Source: Neonectria sp. B-13
Taxonomy: Eukaryota; Ascomycota; Sordariomycetes; Hypocreales; Nectriaceae
Direction: 5' to 3'
Length of the DNA stretch: 64,000 nt
Assembly (NCBI GenBank): GCA_002682825.1
Contig: NOKP01000032.1
Coordinates: forward strand, 472,819 to 536,818
Positions 1-12,300 of the stretch are shown here, in pieces; the stretch's first letter is position 1; each line of letters opens with the position of its first letter. A program made the position numbers and the translations under genes. A model generated the notes under the pieces. The model saw only the letters and a list, made by a program, of their open reading frames with translations. It was not told the DNA's origin and did not search any database.

Positions 1-656
1 AGATTATACCAAGTTGCTGAGCTTGCGGCGGCCGATGGCTCTGGTAATTCTGGCGTACTTTGCAGTCACTCTCGAGGAAGTCAGAGAATCTTGGTGGGCG
101 GAGGGGTGGGGGACCCAGTTAATTCAAGAAGTGTCGCAAGTGTTGAGTGATGAATGGAAAGGCCTGATGGCGTGGCCCATGGATAAGATTAGTGCAGGAA
201 ATTCCCATAAGTAATATTTGGAATGAGTTCATCTCTAGCTTTAACAGCCCGTATTTTAAGTTGACCCACCTCATATCATGATGGCTCAAGAAGTTAAGGG
301 ATCTCAGGTCTGCTTCATTGAGTCCACTTCGTAGGCCCATGTCAAGTCAATAGAGAACACTTCAGTGCATGAGTGGCGTATCTTGATCTTCGACGTCCGA
401 GTTTTAAGTGAAGGACCTCGAAGCATTTGATTATACAAAAAGTTTGAAAGAATGGCTGAATGAACTCACCAATGAGAAGATCTCAAGCAATCCATGTTTG
501 TCAATTATTATCAGCATATGGAGTGCAGTTAACTCCAAGCTGGCAGTGCCCGTACCGCCGTTCCTGTGATTTCAGCCGTACCCGTGTGGCAAGGCCTAAG
601 GTGCAGAGCGTACTTGATGAAGCAACGAATCCCGTATGGCCTTTCCTTCCCAAACG
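1..656. other. No supported gene
   Basis: Only short overlapping ORFs on both strands, without recognisable domains or convincing splice patterns. The base composition is that of normal, non-RIP DNA. It could hold the decayed 3' part of the MFS gene whose remnant begins at 657 on the minus strand, but I cannot align it to that family. Confidence 0.4.
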
Positions 657-985
657 TCATCCACTGCAGCGCGACGACGCTGAACCATCTGGCTCGCTCA
701 CCGTGAAAATTTCAGCAACAATGACGTACATCAGCGCAATAAGACCTCCCGCACCTGTGCCCTGAATGCAGCGCGCCACCATCATCAAGACGAAATCGCG
801 TGCCATGAGGCCCAAGGTACTCCCTAGCGTGAAGAGGGCGAGAGCGAGCAGAAAGGTAGTGTAAGCTAGGGATATGCCTTGCTGCGCAGACCAGAGCGGT
901 TGGAACACAGCAGCGGCAAGGAGGAGCGAGGTGGCAGTCCAGAAGGCATCCACGGCTGACCCACCAAGCTTGGTGGATATATATC
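657..985 (-). pseudogene. MFS transporter, N-terminal fragment
   Basis: The minus-strand translation reads like the first four membrane segments of a major facilitator superfamily drug-type transporter. It has an AFWTATSLLLAAAVFQPLW-like segment, a Leu/Ala-rich helix, then VARCIQGTGAGGLIALMYVI, which matches the conserved R-x-x-Q-G-x-G-x-G-G motif. The usual loop-2/3 motif with DxxGRK is absent where expected, between FQPLW and the next helix. No continuation into later helices is visible after the phrase ending VAEIF, apart from a possible donor site. I see no start codon with a normal leader upstream. It is therefore a 5' remnant of a transporter of about 500 residues, probably non-functional. 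Substrate cannot be inferred. Confidence 0.6.
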
Positions 986-1033
986 ATATTGCTACTTCCA
1001 CTTGGCTCATGCATGTGTTGCATTACAATCATA

Positions 1034-4000
1034 TTATGAAGCACCCTTTCTTAGAAACAGCCTTGCCAAGGCTGCAATCTTTTCCAGCTGGATAATGCGT
1101 GCCCCCTCGCTTTGCTTGAGCTCCTCCGCAACTGAGCTAAACGTGTTCCATACCTCGATATACTTGTTTTCCGTATTCCGACTAGTTCCAATGCTCGTCA
1201 GTGCAGTTTCCATCTGCTTGCGCTCCTGGATCTTAATCAGATCATCTCGGCGGATGGCAACCGTCGGGTCGACCTGCTGTGTCTCGTTTGTACACAACAC
1301 GCCCAGCCGCACACATTCGATGACGAGGGCGGCGAGACCAGCGGCGAGGGCTGTGGCCACGGAACTTCCAGAATGTGCATCGAATGTTCGAAACTCCTTG
1401 TCGTAGACATCGTCGTAGACACGGTCAATGACGACCTCATGGCCAGGGAAGATGAAGCTGAGCTCGTGCGCGTCGCCAACCGTGTCGAGCATGCTACCCG
1501 TGGCCTTTGCCGCACCAATGCGGAAGCTGTTGGGGTTGCTCCCGTGAGGGTACGTCAGGTCGGCCGATTTTCCCTGGTCGCTGGCGGCGCAGAACATGAG
1601 AATGCCCTTGGTGTTGAGAGCCATGTGGATGGCGTCGTCAAAGGCCTTCTTCTTGGCTGGCTCGGAGGGGGGTTTGATGGTCCACGACATGGAAATGATT
1701 TTCACACCCTGTTCCGATGCGTATTCAATGGCCTTATGTTTCTGTCAATATGGAGATCACACGCGGTTCAAGACATGACTCACTCGTATCGCGCTATCGG
1801 GGTTGATTTGAAGCTTTGCAGAGCCCTCGGCCACAAACGTCTGCAGCTTGATGACGTGTATCACGGCACTCGGGCAGATGCGATGAATCAGCCTGGCCAT
1901 CAGCGTGCCGTGGCTCGACGAAGAGTCCCAGTACGGAGACACACGCCACGTCGAGCCCTCTCGATAGTGGTGGAAGCTCTTGCCGGGAAACTTCATGCCT
2001 TTGAGGTCCGGGTGCGTGATGTCGGTGCCGTCGTCAATGAGGGCCACTTCCACAGGTGCCAGTGACGGATCAGTCGTCTTGTCTCTGAGGGCACGGATCT
2101 GGCGAAAGTACGAGGCAAACTCCTCCATGCACTGCATCCACTTGTGAGGATCTACCGAGCGCTCTTGACGCCGGTCGGACTGCATGTTGGCTGCCTCGGC
2201 ACGAGCGCGAAGGCGGCCGCCCGTGGCTGCTGGGCGGTTGACCTTAGGCTTAGGTCTATCTTCGGGCCACGAGTCGTGAAGACGCTTCTCGAATTGGTCG
2301 AGGTTCTCGCGGATCCTCTCGCTAGACTCCAGCCCCTCAACCTGGGTCAAATGGATCACCTCCAACGTGGGAATCATGGCCAAGCCCTCCTTCTCGGACC
2401 ATGCTCGAAGCACCGTATTCCTGCCACTCCACTGCAGGTGAACTTCTCGAAGACACTTGCCGATTTGCACGAGAGACACGGGGTCAAGGTCGAGCCTCCG
2501 CCAGTCGAGTATTTCAACGTCCTGAAAAGTTAGCCTCATCATCACCCGCACAACTAGAACTCTGGCCAAGACGTACAAAAGGCATCAGCGCCTTCTCTAT
2601 CGCTTGATCGCTGTGTGAGGGGGCTTTGAGATCATCTACAATAACCTGTTTCCTAGTTAGTTTTTTAACATGGACCCCCACGACTCTGCGTGTCTCGTCT
2701 CACCTTGATAATTCGTTCAACACCCTTCTCCCTGAGCCAGTCGAAGAAGAAGCACATTTCCTACAACAGTAAGCCGCGATTCAGCCATAGTAACGCTTGA
2801 ATTACCTCTCGACCCTGGTGCCGTAAATCTGGCACCTCAAGATCCTCGTCAAGCTCGATTCGAGGGAACGCAACGTACTGTATCGCGCTGTCGAATTGTA
2901 AATGGCCAAAGTGTTTTTTGAAATCGACCTTTGTGAGCTTTTTGGGGGGCCCAAAGTCGAACCACAGCTCCTTGTCTGGCACCTGTCAGTGATCAATACG
3001 GTTGTGGATGTACGGATACGAACCTCTTTCGTCTTGAACGTGGAGGCAGTGGGATGCGCGATCTGGCCTTTGTGTGCGCAGATAGAGGAGCTTGAGCTGC
3101 TCACCAATGAGCTTGGCCGCTTGTGTTCTTTCCTCCTCCTTTTCAAGCAAAAGATCAATCGGGTTTTGCTCTGAAGTTCGCGGTGATCCTCCAGCTCTGG
3201 AAGAACCAAGTTGGCGTGTTTCAAGAGCCAGTTTCTGAGCCTCGCCATCTCTAGGCGTAGCCCCGACTTGCATTGAATTCCTTCTCTCAAGTCCAAGTCC
3301 CTTAGGCTCCCCTTTGTCTCTGGGTAGCGGCGGCGGAGGTCCCATATTGCCCTTTGCAGCCTTGGGAACTGTCTTCTTGATGTCGGCTTTTGGGTCGTAG
3401 AGTGCTGGTTTGCTGCTTCTCTCTTCCTTTGTAACTCCTAGAGCAAAACGTTTGTCTTGGCTTCTAGAGATCTTCCTCTTGCTCTCGGCCTGTCGCCTGG
3501 AGTACTTGTGATACTGGTAGACAGACATTGTCCTATGGGAATGTGTCGATATTTCAACATCCAACGCCTGAGGCCCTCGGCGGAGCAGCACCTCAACGGT
3601 GCCGACCCGACTCTTGCAGCACCGTTCGTAGTCGACAGCCAGATGCAAAGGTGTGCGGCCTCTGGAATCCGTCACGGTAAACATCTCTTTTGGCACGAAG
3701 CTGCAGATGATCTTGATCCTTTCCTCCCTGAGATCCTCCCTGCTGAAGGGGCAGACCAAAGCCGTGTGCAAGCAGGTGATTTCACGATCGTTGTCGTGGT
3801 CTTCGCACTCGCTCTTTAACGCGGAGCCAATGAGCTGGAGCGTGTCGGGCCTTTGGTTCTTGCATGCGGCGTGGGTGAACATCTCGTTGCCGACCGACAA
3901 GGCAATCGTTAGAGGGGTGCGCTTCGACTTGTCCAGTTCGCCCATGAGGCGAGGCAGCCAGTGAATGGCCCGCATCATGAGCCACTGCAAGCTGAGGAAG

Positions 4001-4341
4001 GGCTTGCGGTAGTAGTCGTAGTAGGCCAGGTAATGCAGGAAGTTGCGGCGTTCCCAGGTGGTCTCTGCCCATTTGACCTTGCGCTCGACGACGAAGGCCA
4101 TGAGTTGCTTCTTCTTGTTGTTTTCAGTGTCAAACTTCTTTTGAGAAAGGTGGCGGGCGTCTTCAATATCCTGTTCGAACTGAATCTTGACCAGGTCTTC
4201 CTCGTAACCAGGCGTGTTGGCCGCCGACGGCAGGAACTCGTCCTCGTTGTCGAGGCCAAAGTCATATTCGTCGTCCATGGACCTCGTGGGCGCGCGATGC
4301 AGGCCGCCGCCCGGAGCGTTAAGACTGGGATTTCCAGCCAT
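1034..4341 (-). CDS. Ankyrin-like / subtilisin-family (S8) serine protease protein, NLR-associated type
   Basis: Six exons give about 1,019 residues: 4341-3024, 2975-2806, 2760-2704, 2645-2577, 2521-1784 and 1741-1034. Introns are 43-67 bases and every junction keeps frame. Residues 1-300 hold an acidic leader and degenerate ankyrin repeats (TPLTIAL, GRTPLHLAV). Residues 300-440 are basic and low complexity. Residues 540-690 carry a conserved fungal linker (DVEILDWRRLDLDP). An S8 domain follows, with Asp in LIDDGTD (about 701), His in SSSHGT (about 742) and Ser in SGSSVATAL (about 911). The usual oxyanion Asn is Asp in CAASDQG (about 839). There is no signal peptide, so it should be intracellular. 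In fungi such proteases occur in heterokaryon-incompatibility and cell-death proteins, for example the HET-Q2 type. It is transcribed away from the gene at 4906 with 565 bases between. The substrate is unknown. Confidence 0.88.
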
Positions 4342-4905
4342 TGAGAGTCGAGACGGTTATATGAGGGTATACGGTATGCTGAGAAGCCGTCGCCCGTGCA
4401 ACCGTAGAGAGAATCGAGATCAAAACGCAGAGACAACGAGATGTTCGCCAGCACTATCGAGCCAACGACAGAGCCTTGCCGTGAATCGGACCCAACTTCG
4501 GCGGCGACTTCTTGAGTTGCGAGTCGTCACATGGTCGCAGCCTGCAGACCCTGGGACCATGGTGAGACTCTCATGCAAGTGGAATCAGCCCCAGGGGTCC
4601 ATTCAAGTCCTATTGGCCTGTGCCCTTGCTGGATCCTCCAGGAGACGGAGCCTTACTAGGATCGGGCCGGACCGGGAGTTGCACTGACGACTCAAACATC
4701 AGCCCAAAGCCCCAGTAATGCCACCAGTATTGTATGTCGAAGGTCTTGGTACATCCACTGCGCCTTGAAGCTGAGGGCGTAGGATCACCGACGGCGGAGT
4801 CGGCGAGTGGCCCGTTTAAATCCATGTCCCCCGGCGTGACACTGGAGAAACAATCAACTCAGAGAGGTACTTGATTCAGTGGTCAGTGTTGCGAATAACC
4901 TCAAA
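4342..4905. promoter_or_regulatory. Shared divergent promoter region
   Basis: The 564 bases lie between the start codons of the minus-strand S8-ankyrin gene and the plus-strand 291-residue gene, so both promoters must lie here. I see no strong TATA box or repeated operator-like motif. The inference of co-regulation rests on geometry only. Confidence 0.45.
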
Positions 4906-5781
4906 ATGGCCGACTTGGATGATGAACCCCTCTTCGCGTTAGAGGTCCCCCTTGGTGATGCCATTGTCGGTGAGGACGACACGTTCCGCACCGAAAATGC
5001 CTCTGTCGACGATTGGGAGCGGCGCAACGTTATTGAGCGCACGCGGGGCAACATTCACTCGCGCGTCGACTTGATGGACGTTGTCCACGGCACCTACGAC
5101 GACGACGGTGATGAAGCGACCCTCATGGTTTTCCGCTTCCGCTTCGATCCCCAAAAGAATTCACGACGGGTCCTGAGAGCCCGTGTCAATGTCGAGTTCT
5201 TCACTGCCAGCAAGCACGGCACCGCTCCCACTGTCGATGCCATCGCCCCGGAGGAGCGCTGGACTGTGGTGCCGACTGTGGATCAGGAGTCGAGCAAGAC
5301 GGGCGGACAACTCAACCTCGGCGCCTCGGGCGTGCCCTTTCTCGAGGCCGGAGGATCGGCGACGTTTGAAAGGACGGTAAGCAGAGATATCAGCGATGCC
5401 ACGACCGTCACCGGCAGCATCAACCTCGGCACGGGCAGGAACTCGGGCGAGTCGACGGCGGCAGCGTGGAACTTTCAGGAAAACAAGCGTCGCCAGACGG
5501 GAGTGCCAGATTCGGTCAAGGTGGCCGTTCTACTCCGGCGCGACGACAGTGAGTCCTTTAACGCCAAAGTCACGCTCGAGGCCGACGTCGATTTCGTGTC
5601 GGGTATGGAGCAGAAGTTCTCCAGGGTTCCGTTGGATGATCCGGTGCTGTTCAACCCAAAGATGAAGGGCAAGAAGCCTAAGAAGGGACGGAGCTATGGC
5701 GCCGAGAACTTAAGTGACGTGGATTTGTCCTCGTTGTGTGAGGTGAGGATGGCCGTGGAGGCTTGTTTTGGGAACAAATAG
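4906..5781 (+). CDS. Unknown beta-rich protein divergent from the S8-ankyrin gene
   Basis: A single exon of 291 residues is taken from the ATG at 4906 (MADLDDEP). The in-frame ATG at 4879 adds nine residues but has a poorer context. I do not recognise a named family. The first 60 residues are acidic. The middle (about 100-240) alternates short beta-strand-like stretches with Gly/Ser/Thr runs (GGQLNLGASG, TVTGSINLGTGRNSGES), ending in WNFQENKRRQTGVP and VKVAVLLRRD. A Lys/Gly-rich linker (KGKKPKKGRS) precedes a short C-terminal segment ending SSLCEVRMAVEACFGNK. There is no signal peptide or membrane helix. A body of beta strands, a basic linker and a small tail next to a protease gene suggest a protease-activated effector. 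A fungal gasdermin-like protein is one possibility, but the sequence alone does not establish it. Confidence 0.75.
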   Translation: MADLDDEPLFALEVPLGDAIVGEDDTFRTENASVDDWERRNVIERTRGNIHSRVDLMDVVHGTYDDDGDEATLMVFRFRFDPQKNSRRVLRARVNVEFFTASKHGTAPTVDAIAPEERWTVVPTVDQESSKTGGQLNLGASGVPFLEAGGSATFERTVSRDISDATTVTGSINLGTGRNSGESTAAAWNFQENKRRQTGVPDSVKVAVLLRRDDSESFNAKVTLEADVDFVSGMEQKFSRVPLDDPVLFNPKMKGKKPKKGRSYGAENLSDVDLSSLCEVRMAVEACFGNK

Positions 5782-6359
5782 GGCACGGTGCTAGAAGAGA
5801 CTCAAAGAAGGCTCTGGGTCTACCTAAGTCCATAAGTTACATGACGGATTCATGGGTGTCACCTCCAGTTAATCATCTACGCTCAGAATGAGATCAAGGC
5901 CTCCTCAGGACCGTTGGAAAATGTGAAGCGCCTGCGCTGAACAACCTAACTACGAGTTGCTACTGTATGGAACTTCTCTGCCTCTAGTAGACTGCAGCCG
6001 ACTGTGAAGACAGGGCTGCGGGCCTTCTCGGTGGAGGGGATCAGAGGACTTCCATCTTTCTCGCCCATCGACCCCCAGCGTGCTGCAGGGCGCTTCACTC
6101 GGCTGAAGGATGAAGTACCGGGTACAAATCAATACCTACCCAGGATCTCTCCACTGTCTCCACTGCCTTATCCACAAGTAAGGGCTTGCGAATGGGGGTG
6201 AGTTGACTGTGACAGCACTCGCAGTGCGTCGAACGACCAACGACCAACACGGCACAATGCTGAGCCTGACACCTCCAGCAGAAGCTCCTGTGGCTCGGTC
6301 TTCGCCGTCTCTGGAACATCTTCCGGGAGATTCTGCATCGGCTCATCACGCCTGGCGCC
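5782..6359. other. Intergenic, no gene
   Basis: This is the 3' flank of the unknown gene and 5' flank of the hydrolase-ankyrin-ZZ gene. Short ORFs on both strands look like chance. No repeat or RNA gene is seen. Confidence 0.5.
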
Positions 6360-9300
6360 ATGGCTGAAGCAACGCCCATCACCCTCGACGACGCCGTCCT
6401 TGATAGTGAGAGTGACGTCCCGAGCAATAACGCGGATGGTCGAGTCAACACCGAGGCTGTAGATGACGCGGAAGACGATGGGGATGATACAAATGGTTCT
6501 GGCTGGAGACCTTTCTTCAGCAGTTCATTTCCGCGAAGAAAAAAAGCCCACAAGTCGCGTGTGGAGGTGGATGAACCGGCTGGAGGAGGCGAGGACGAGA
6601 TCGGCTTCGAGTGAGTACTGTCAACTCGTCATGATTATCGGGAACCGGCTTCTCTGACCATGCATCAAACCTCAGCGTCGTTGGGATCCACGGAATACAC
6701 TGCAAACGGAGAGGGACATGGCTGGAGTCGCCTCCCAGCTCGCGACATCAGACATGGCTCGCAAACGCATTCTCCAAAGCAACTTCCAAACCGGGGAGGG
6801 TGATCTTATATGGCTACGACTCGGGCGAAGAGTCGGCGAATTGCTACACAACACGAGGAGTATTCCGAGAGGCAGAGACCCTTCTTGACGAACTGGTTAA
6901 GCTCCGAACTGAACAAGCCAAGGTGTGCACAAAATATAGGCTCATCAAGGTCCGGATACTGACAATGGTATTGCGCAGACATCCCAGCGCCCCATCTTCT
7001 TTGTCTCTCATGATGTCGGTGGTCTCATAGTCAAAGCCGTATGTTCCCACCCAATAGGTTTCAACGTCATCTCACAGCCACCATCTTAGGCCATGGTGCT
7101 CGCTACCCGCCGCGAGGCTGAGTATGCTGATATTTGCCACTCAACCCGTGCCTTTGTACGTACGTCCGCTACCCTCCAGGAACACCCCTCTAATAGTTGA
7201 AGATATTTTTCGGGTACCCCCATAGACCCCTCAGCAGCGGTGACCTAGAAGACCAAGTTCTCAGGCTTCTTTCGCTCCGACCCCAATGCTACAGGTCCGG
7301 CAATCTCGCAAGACTCACCAGAAGCCTCGCTGGGACGATATCCGAGGTCAATGGCGCCTTTGTCCACACCAATATGATGACCCAAGCCATGATTGCCAGC
7401 GTGTATTCCACCCACCGCGATACGTCGAAACAGGTCCGTGGTGTGACACTTCAACACTTGAGTGCCGCTGACAAGTTCGCAGGTGTTTGGAACCTTCACC
7501 GCGAAACTCGGCCACTCAACCGAGTATGGTCTCGCCAACCGGAAACCACATCTTAAACTCACACGAGGAAACAAATGGATCTCAGAGATTCTGAAAGACG
7601 CCATAGACGATGACTGGCTTGGTATGTTGCTCAGTCCGTCTAGTTCTTTCTCGTCCTGACAACTCAACAGCAGGGGACTTTCCTAAGAACCTCACGGATT
7701 CTTTGCACAAGGTATTGAACCAAGCACCGCCAATTTACCCATCGTTGGAAAACAGGTTGTTCAGGAGCTATGTGGAGCTCGCAAGCCTTGCTCGTGAAGC
7801 CTCGGACCGGATCATACACATCCAGTGCCGTTCGGGAGCGGATATAGTCACCGACAGAGTGAGAAACTACCTCGATATGACAAGGGGCCGTGAGCAAATG
7901 CTGCTCCACTTCCCCTTCAAAGCCCATGATGTTCGATTCAATTCAATTGATGCGATGCTCAGGTCTTTTTTCGCACAGGTCACGTTTAATCGCCTGCAAA
8001 ATCTCAACGAGATTATCACAACCTGTATTAAAGACATCACTACCCGGCAAACTTTTACCGCGGAGGCTCTGTTCCATTGCTGGCGTATGTTCCGGCTAGA
8101 AAACAACAGTGAGTATTCCCCCTCGCAGACGTTCGCTCAATGTGCTCATACTCTTAGATATTGCCCAGAGCATCTACGTGCTGGGCTCTATGGACGAATG
8201 CGACGACTCGGCACTCTGGTTCCTTTCTCGCATTCAAACTTATTCGTCTGGAGTAGAATCCAGGTTGAAACTTGTCATAGTCACAACCAAAGGAACTGCA
8301 GGAGACCAGGCCATCGTCCGCAAGCTCTCCTCGTTTTCCTCGGATGCTGTGGCTCGCATTAACCACATCGACGGTCGTGATGTTCGCAGCCTCGCGCCTG
8401 TCCAGGTCGGACTTGAGGCGTCGATAATTTCCCAGGAGAATGCCCAATTTACCGGCAGTGGCCTAAAAGAGGATGTGGCAACATTGATGTCCACGTTTCA
8501 AAAGGACATTCACATGTGTCGGTTGCTGATTGATTGGCTCAAGTCCAGCCAAGACGCTGAGGCTTCCGTCTCACAACTCTTCAGTCAATCCAAGACACCA
8601 GCAAAGGAAGTCGTTTTCGACGCCATTCTTCAGGAGATGCCCCAGGAGCATCGACTATGGGCTCTGAAGCTTCTTTCATGGGTTCTTTCAGCTGTCAGGC
8701 CGCTAAGAGCGTTCGAATTTGGGACCATCTTTGATCTTCATCGTGACCAAGGACACAAACCCAGCAAATGCTTGTCCAAAGATGAGACCCGCGCGCGGCG
8801 ATACATCACCGATGCTCTAGGACCTTTTAAAGGGATTCTTACTGTGAGCAACGACGAAGTGGAATTCAGTCATCCCGCTTTACGCGGTTGGTTGCATGCC
8901 GACGTTGGTGGCGAATCGACCGAGACCGCGTGGTATAGACAAAATACCGAGCACGACCGACAGCTGGACATTTTGCAAACCTGCTTGGCATATCTCCGAG
9001 ACGAATCAGAAAACGTGGGGACTTCAAGATCTAGCCCGGTTTCTCAACTCCCTTACGCCACGCAGTTTTGGACGCACCACATCAGAGAGGGCGGTCCTCT
9101 TGACAGCGTCTTGGAGACTGTTTTTGAGCATGAACAGACGCTTCAGCACTGGATCAACGCGTACATGGGCTTGCCGACTCCATTCATCAAGCCCTTCGAG
9201 TCAAGCTTCAGTGCACTTCCTATCGCAGCTCACTTCGGTCTGGATGACATTGTAGTGTCTCTTCTAAAGAAGCACGACTATGCCTCTGAGATACGAGGCA

Positions 9301-12300
9301 AGGCACTGGTGGAGGCTGCCAGAGGAGCTCACGCGACTACACTGCGTCTGATTATCGAATCCTTCCAAGGAAGTATGGACTTTGACGACCCGTATCTGCA
9401 TCAAGCAACGCAAGAGGCGGCCCGCTGCGAGGACAACGAGGTGTATCGAGAGATGGTGAATCATATACCAGAACCCCCTCACGTCAAGCCGCCACGCAGA
9501 TTCAAAGAGATCGCACGGGAGGACATGGCATGCGAAGTACCTTTGGCACAGGAAGACGGGGCTACCGCTAAAAGCCCTGGAGTTGAAGCCAGCAGTGTTT
9601 CTGATGGGGAGACACCCGAGGATATGGGATCTGAGGATCCATTCCTTTGGCTTACAGAATTGCTTCCCGTTGCAGCGCGGCTGGACATGGACGATACCGT
9701 CGCCAAACTGATATATCTCGGCGCTGACCCGGACCCCCCGATGGACTCGATCACTAACTTAACGTCGCCCCTTACTAATGCTTCGGCTAGAGGAAACCTG
9801 AGCGTCGTCAAAAGGCTCGTAGCAGCGGGTGCAGATATTAACGCCGTTGGCAATGCCAATGGGCGGACGTCCATGCACCTGGCAGCCATGTTTGGCGCTC
9901 ATGAGGTGGTAAAGTTCCTGGTAGAAAGCGGCGCGTCTGTCGATATCAAGAACCATTCTGGCTGGGTGCCGCTGCACAACGCGTGCGACTTCGGTTGCTT
10001 CAAGGCGGCCCAAGTCTTGATGCGGCACAGAGACCCCGGAGAATACCTGCCAGCCAAGAGCGATCTCGTAAACCTCGCCGCAGAGCAAGGCAACTGGCAA
10101 ACGCTCGAAATGTTGCTCCACCATGGTCTCGATCCCAACTTCGCCGACCAAGACGGCTGTACGGCCTTGTGGCTGTCTATTAAACACAACAATTTTGAGG
10201 CATCTCGGGTGCTGCTTCAGTTCAAAGCGAATCCAGACCTGCAAACGGGCAAGACCACGACACCATTGATTCAGGCGGTGATGGAGGAGAAGTTTGACAC
10301 AGTGAAGCTTCTCGTTGAGAACAAGGCCAACGTTGATATAAGAGAAGCGCCCGGCTGCGGATGGGGGCGCACACCATGTTTGAAAAATCATTCGTGCTGA
10401 ATGACTCTTACTGACTGCTTGTAGTGCTCATGTCAATCGCCATGGAGAACACCCACATTGCCCATTATCTGGTCCAACAGAATGCCGACACCAGCCTACG
10501 TGACGAAGACGACTGGGCACCCCTGTGGGATGCGGCTCGTCATGGCTTCACTGACATCGTAAGCAGACTCCTTGACGCTGGTGACGATGTCAATATGACG
10601 TGCACTGCCGAGTCCCTCACTCCCTTGCATATTGCGTGTTCCTATCCAAACACAATCCTTCGTCTTCTCAAGCGCGGTGCAGATATCAACAAGCTCTCGG
10701 AAGTGCCCAGCACGCCATTGGGCTGCGCCATGGAGCAGGACTGTGCTGAGGCCCTTAAACTGATGCTAGGGCATTCCAAGGATGAGCCGGACTGGACAAA
10801 GTGGGCGACTCAGAAGGCTCTTCGGAATGCAGTCCGCAGGGGCCTTACCGAAGTAGTTATCGTGGCCCTCGAGGCCGGCATGGACGTCAATCTCGTCGAG
10901 TCGAGCAACCGGTCTCTCATCAGCCTCGCCCTCCCGGGTACCAGTCAAGACACTGTCCGCGCTATCCTCGAGTATAATCCGGACTTGGACATCAAAGACA
11001 CGGACGAGAACACGCCACTGCACCATATTGAAAAAGAAACCCCCCTTGCCTCAGTCCGGCGGCTCGTCAACGCCGGCGCTAGGCTTGACACTGTCAACAA
11101 ATACAAGAGGACACCGCTCGCAGTGGCCCTCGCAGTCGGCAACGACGATGTTGTCAAGTACCTACTGACGAAGAAAGTCGTCGTCGCCACACTGAACCTG
11201 GCGTCCTTTGAGGGCGCGGCTTCGCCTCTGCACATTGCTTGTATGGAAAGCACGACAGAAGTGGTTCAGTTACTGATTGAAAAGGGCTCTAATATTGACT
11301 ATGCTTGTACGAACATGAGCCACACACCCTTGATGGCAGCTACCCTTAGCAACAAAACTGATGGTGATGACGACGACGACGAAAGGGAGAAGATAATCAA
11401 ATTGCTTCTTGACAAGGGAGCCGATCCCAACCTCTCAACAGGGCCGCTAGGATACCCCATCATCTCGGCCAGCTTCTCTTGTACGACCGAGATTGTCCAG
11501 TGGCTCCTTGACCGCAAGGTGTCCACCGATGTCAGAGATCCCATGGGGAGGACAGTTACTCATCTCGCCTGTTATAATTCTCGCGAGATGCTCGACTTCC
11601 TTGACGTCCGCGACTCTGACTTTGCCGTTCAAGATCTTGTCGGCCGAGTGCCTCTACACTATGCGGTTCTCAGCGGGCAACCTGACCTCGTCAACGCCGT
11701 CTTGGAGCGTTCGCGACGAGTCGGTGTTGATATCAACTTCCAAGACAACGACGGCTGGACGCCTTTGCTCTGGGCTGTGCGGGCTTCGCCGGCGTATACG
11801 TGGGCGGAGAGGAGGGCTTCAAACCACGAGGAAATCGTCTCTTTGCTGCTCGATCAAGGGGCGAGCACAAACATATCCGGACGTGGACTTTACAAGGATT
11901 GGACAGCCCTAGAAGTCGCTCAGTACCACAACGCTGAAGGGTATGTTACTCAGAGTCCATATTGCTCTTTTGGTCCCTGCGCCCAGTAATCTTGATGGAC
12001 GAGTCACTAACACCTCATCCTTAGTATCGCCGACCTCCTCGTAGCACACAATCCTGTCCACGGGAACTCATCGCAGCCCAAGAAGAGGGGCGAGAGGGTC
12101 AATGACTATTACTGCGACTGCTGTCTGCTGGAAATATCGGGCGTCTACTTTAAGTGCACCCAGTGTCTCGAACTCGGCCTGTGCTTCAAGTGTTACCGGT
12201 CATGCGCCACGGTCCATCCGCAGCACGACTTCAACGACGCGGGGTACGACTGGGACGAGGACGCGACAGCGCACAAGGAACAGTCTGAGCGGCCCAATTC

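Noticed and set aside
1373..2065. 230-codon plus-strand ORF opposite the S8 gene
   Set aside because: It is the antisense shadow of well-supported S8 exons with catalytic motifs. It has no domain of its own.
2986..3296. Alternative frame ORFs in the ankyrin part of the S8 gene
   Set aside because: The exon chain in the other frame splices in phase through six exons and gives family-like protein.
4906..5781. Direct call as a fungal gasdermin
   Set aside because: The neighbourhood is suggestive but I cannot match diagnostic sequence features by eye, so only a hypothesis is recorded.
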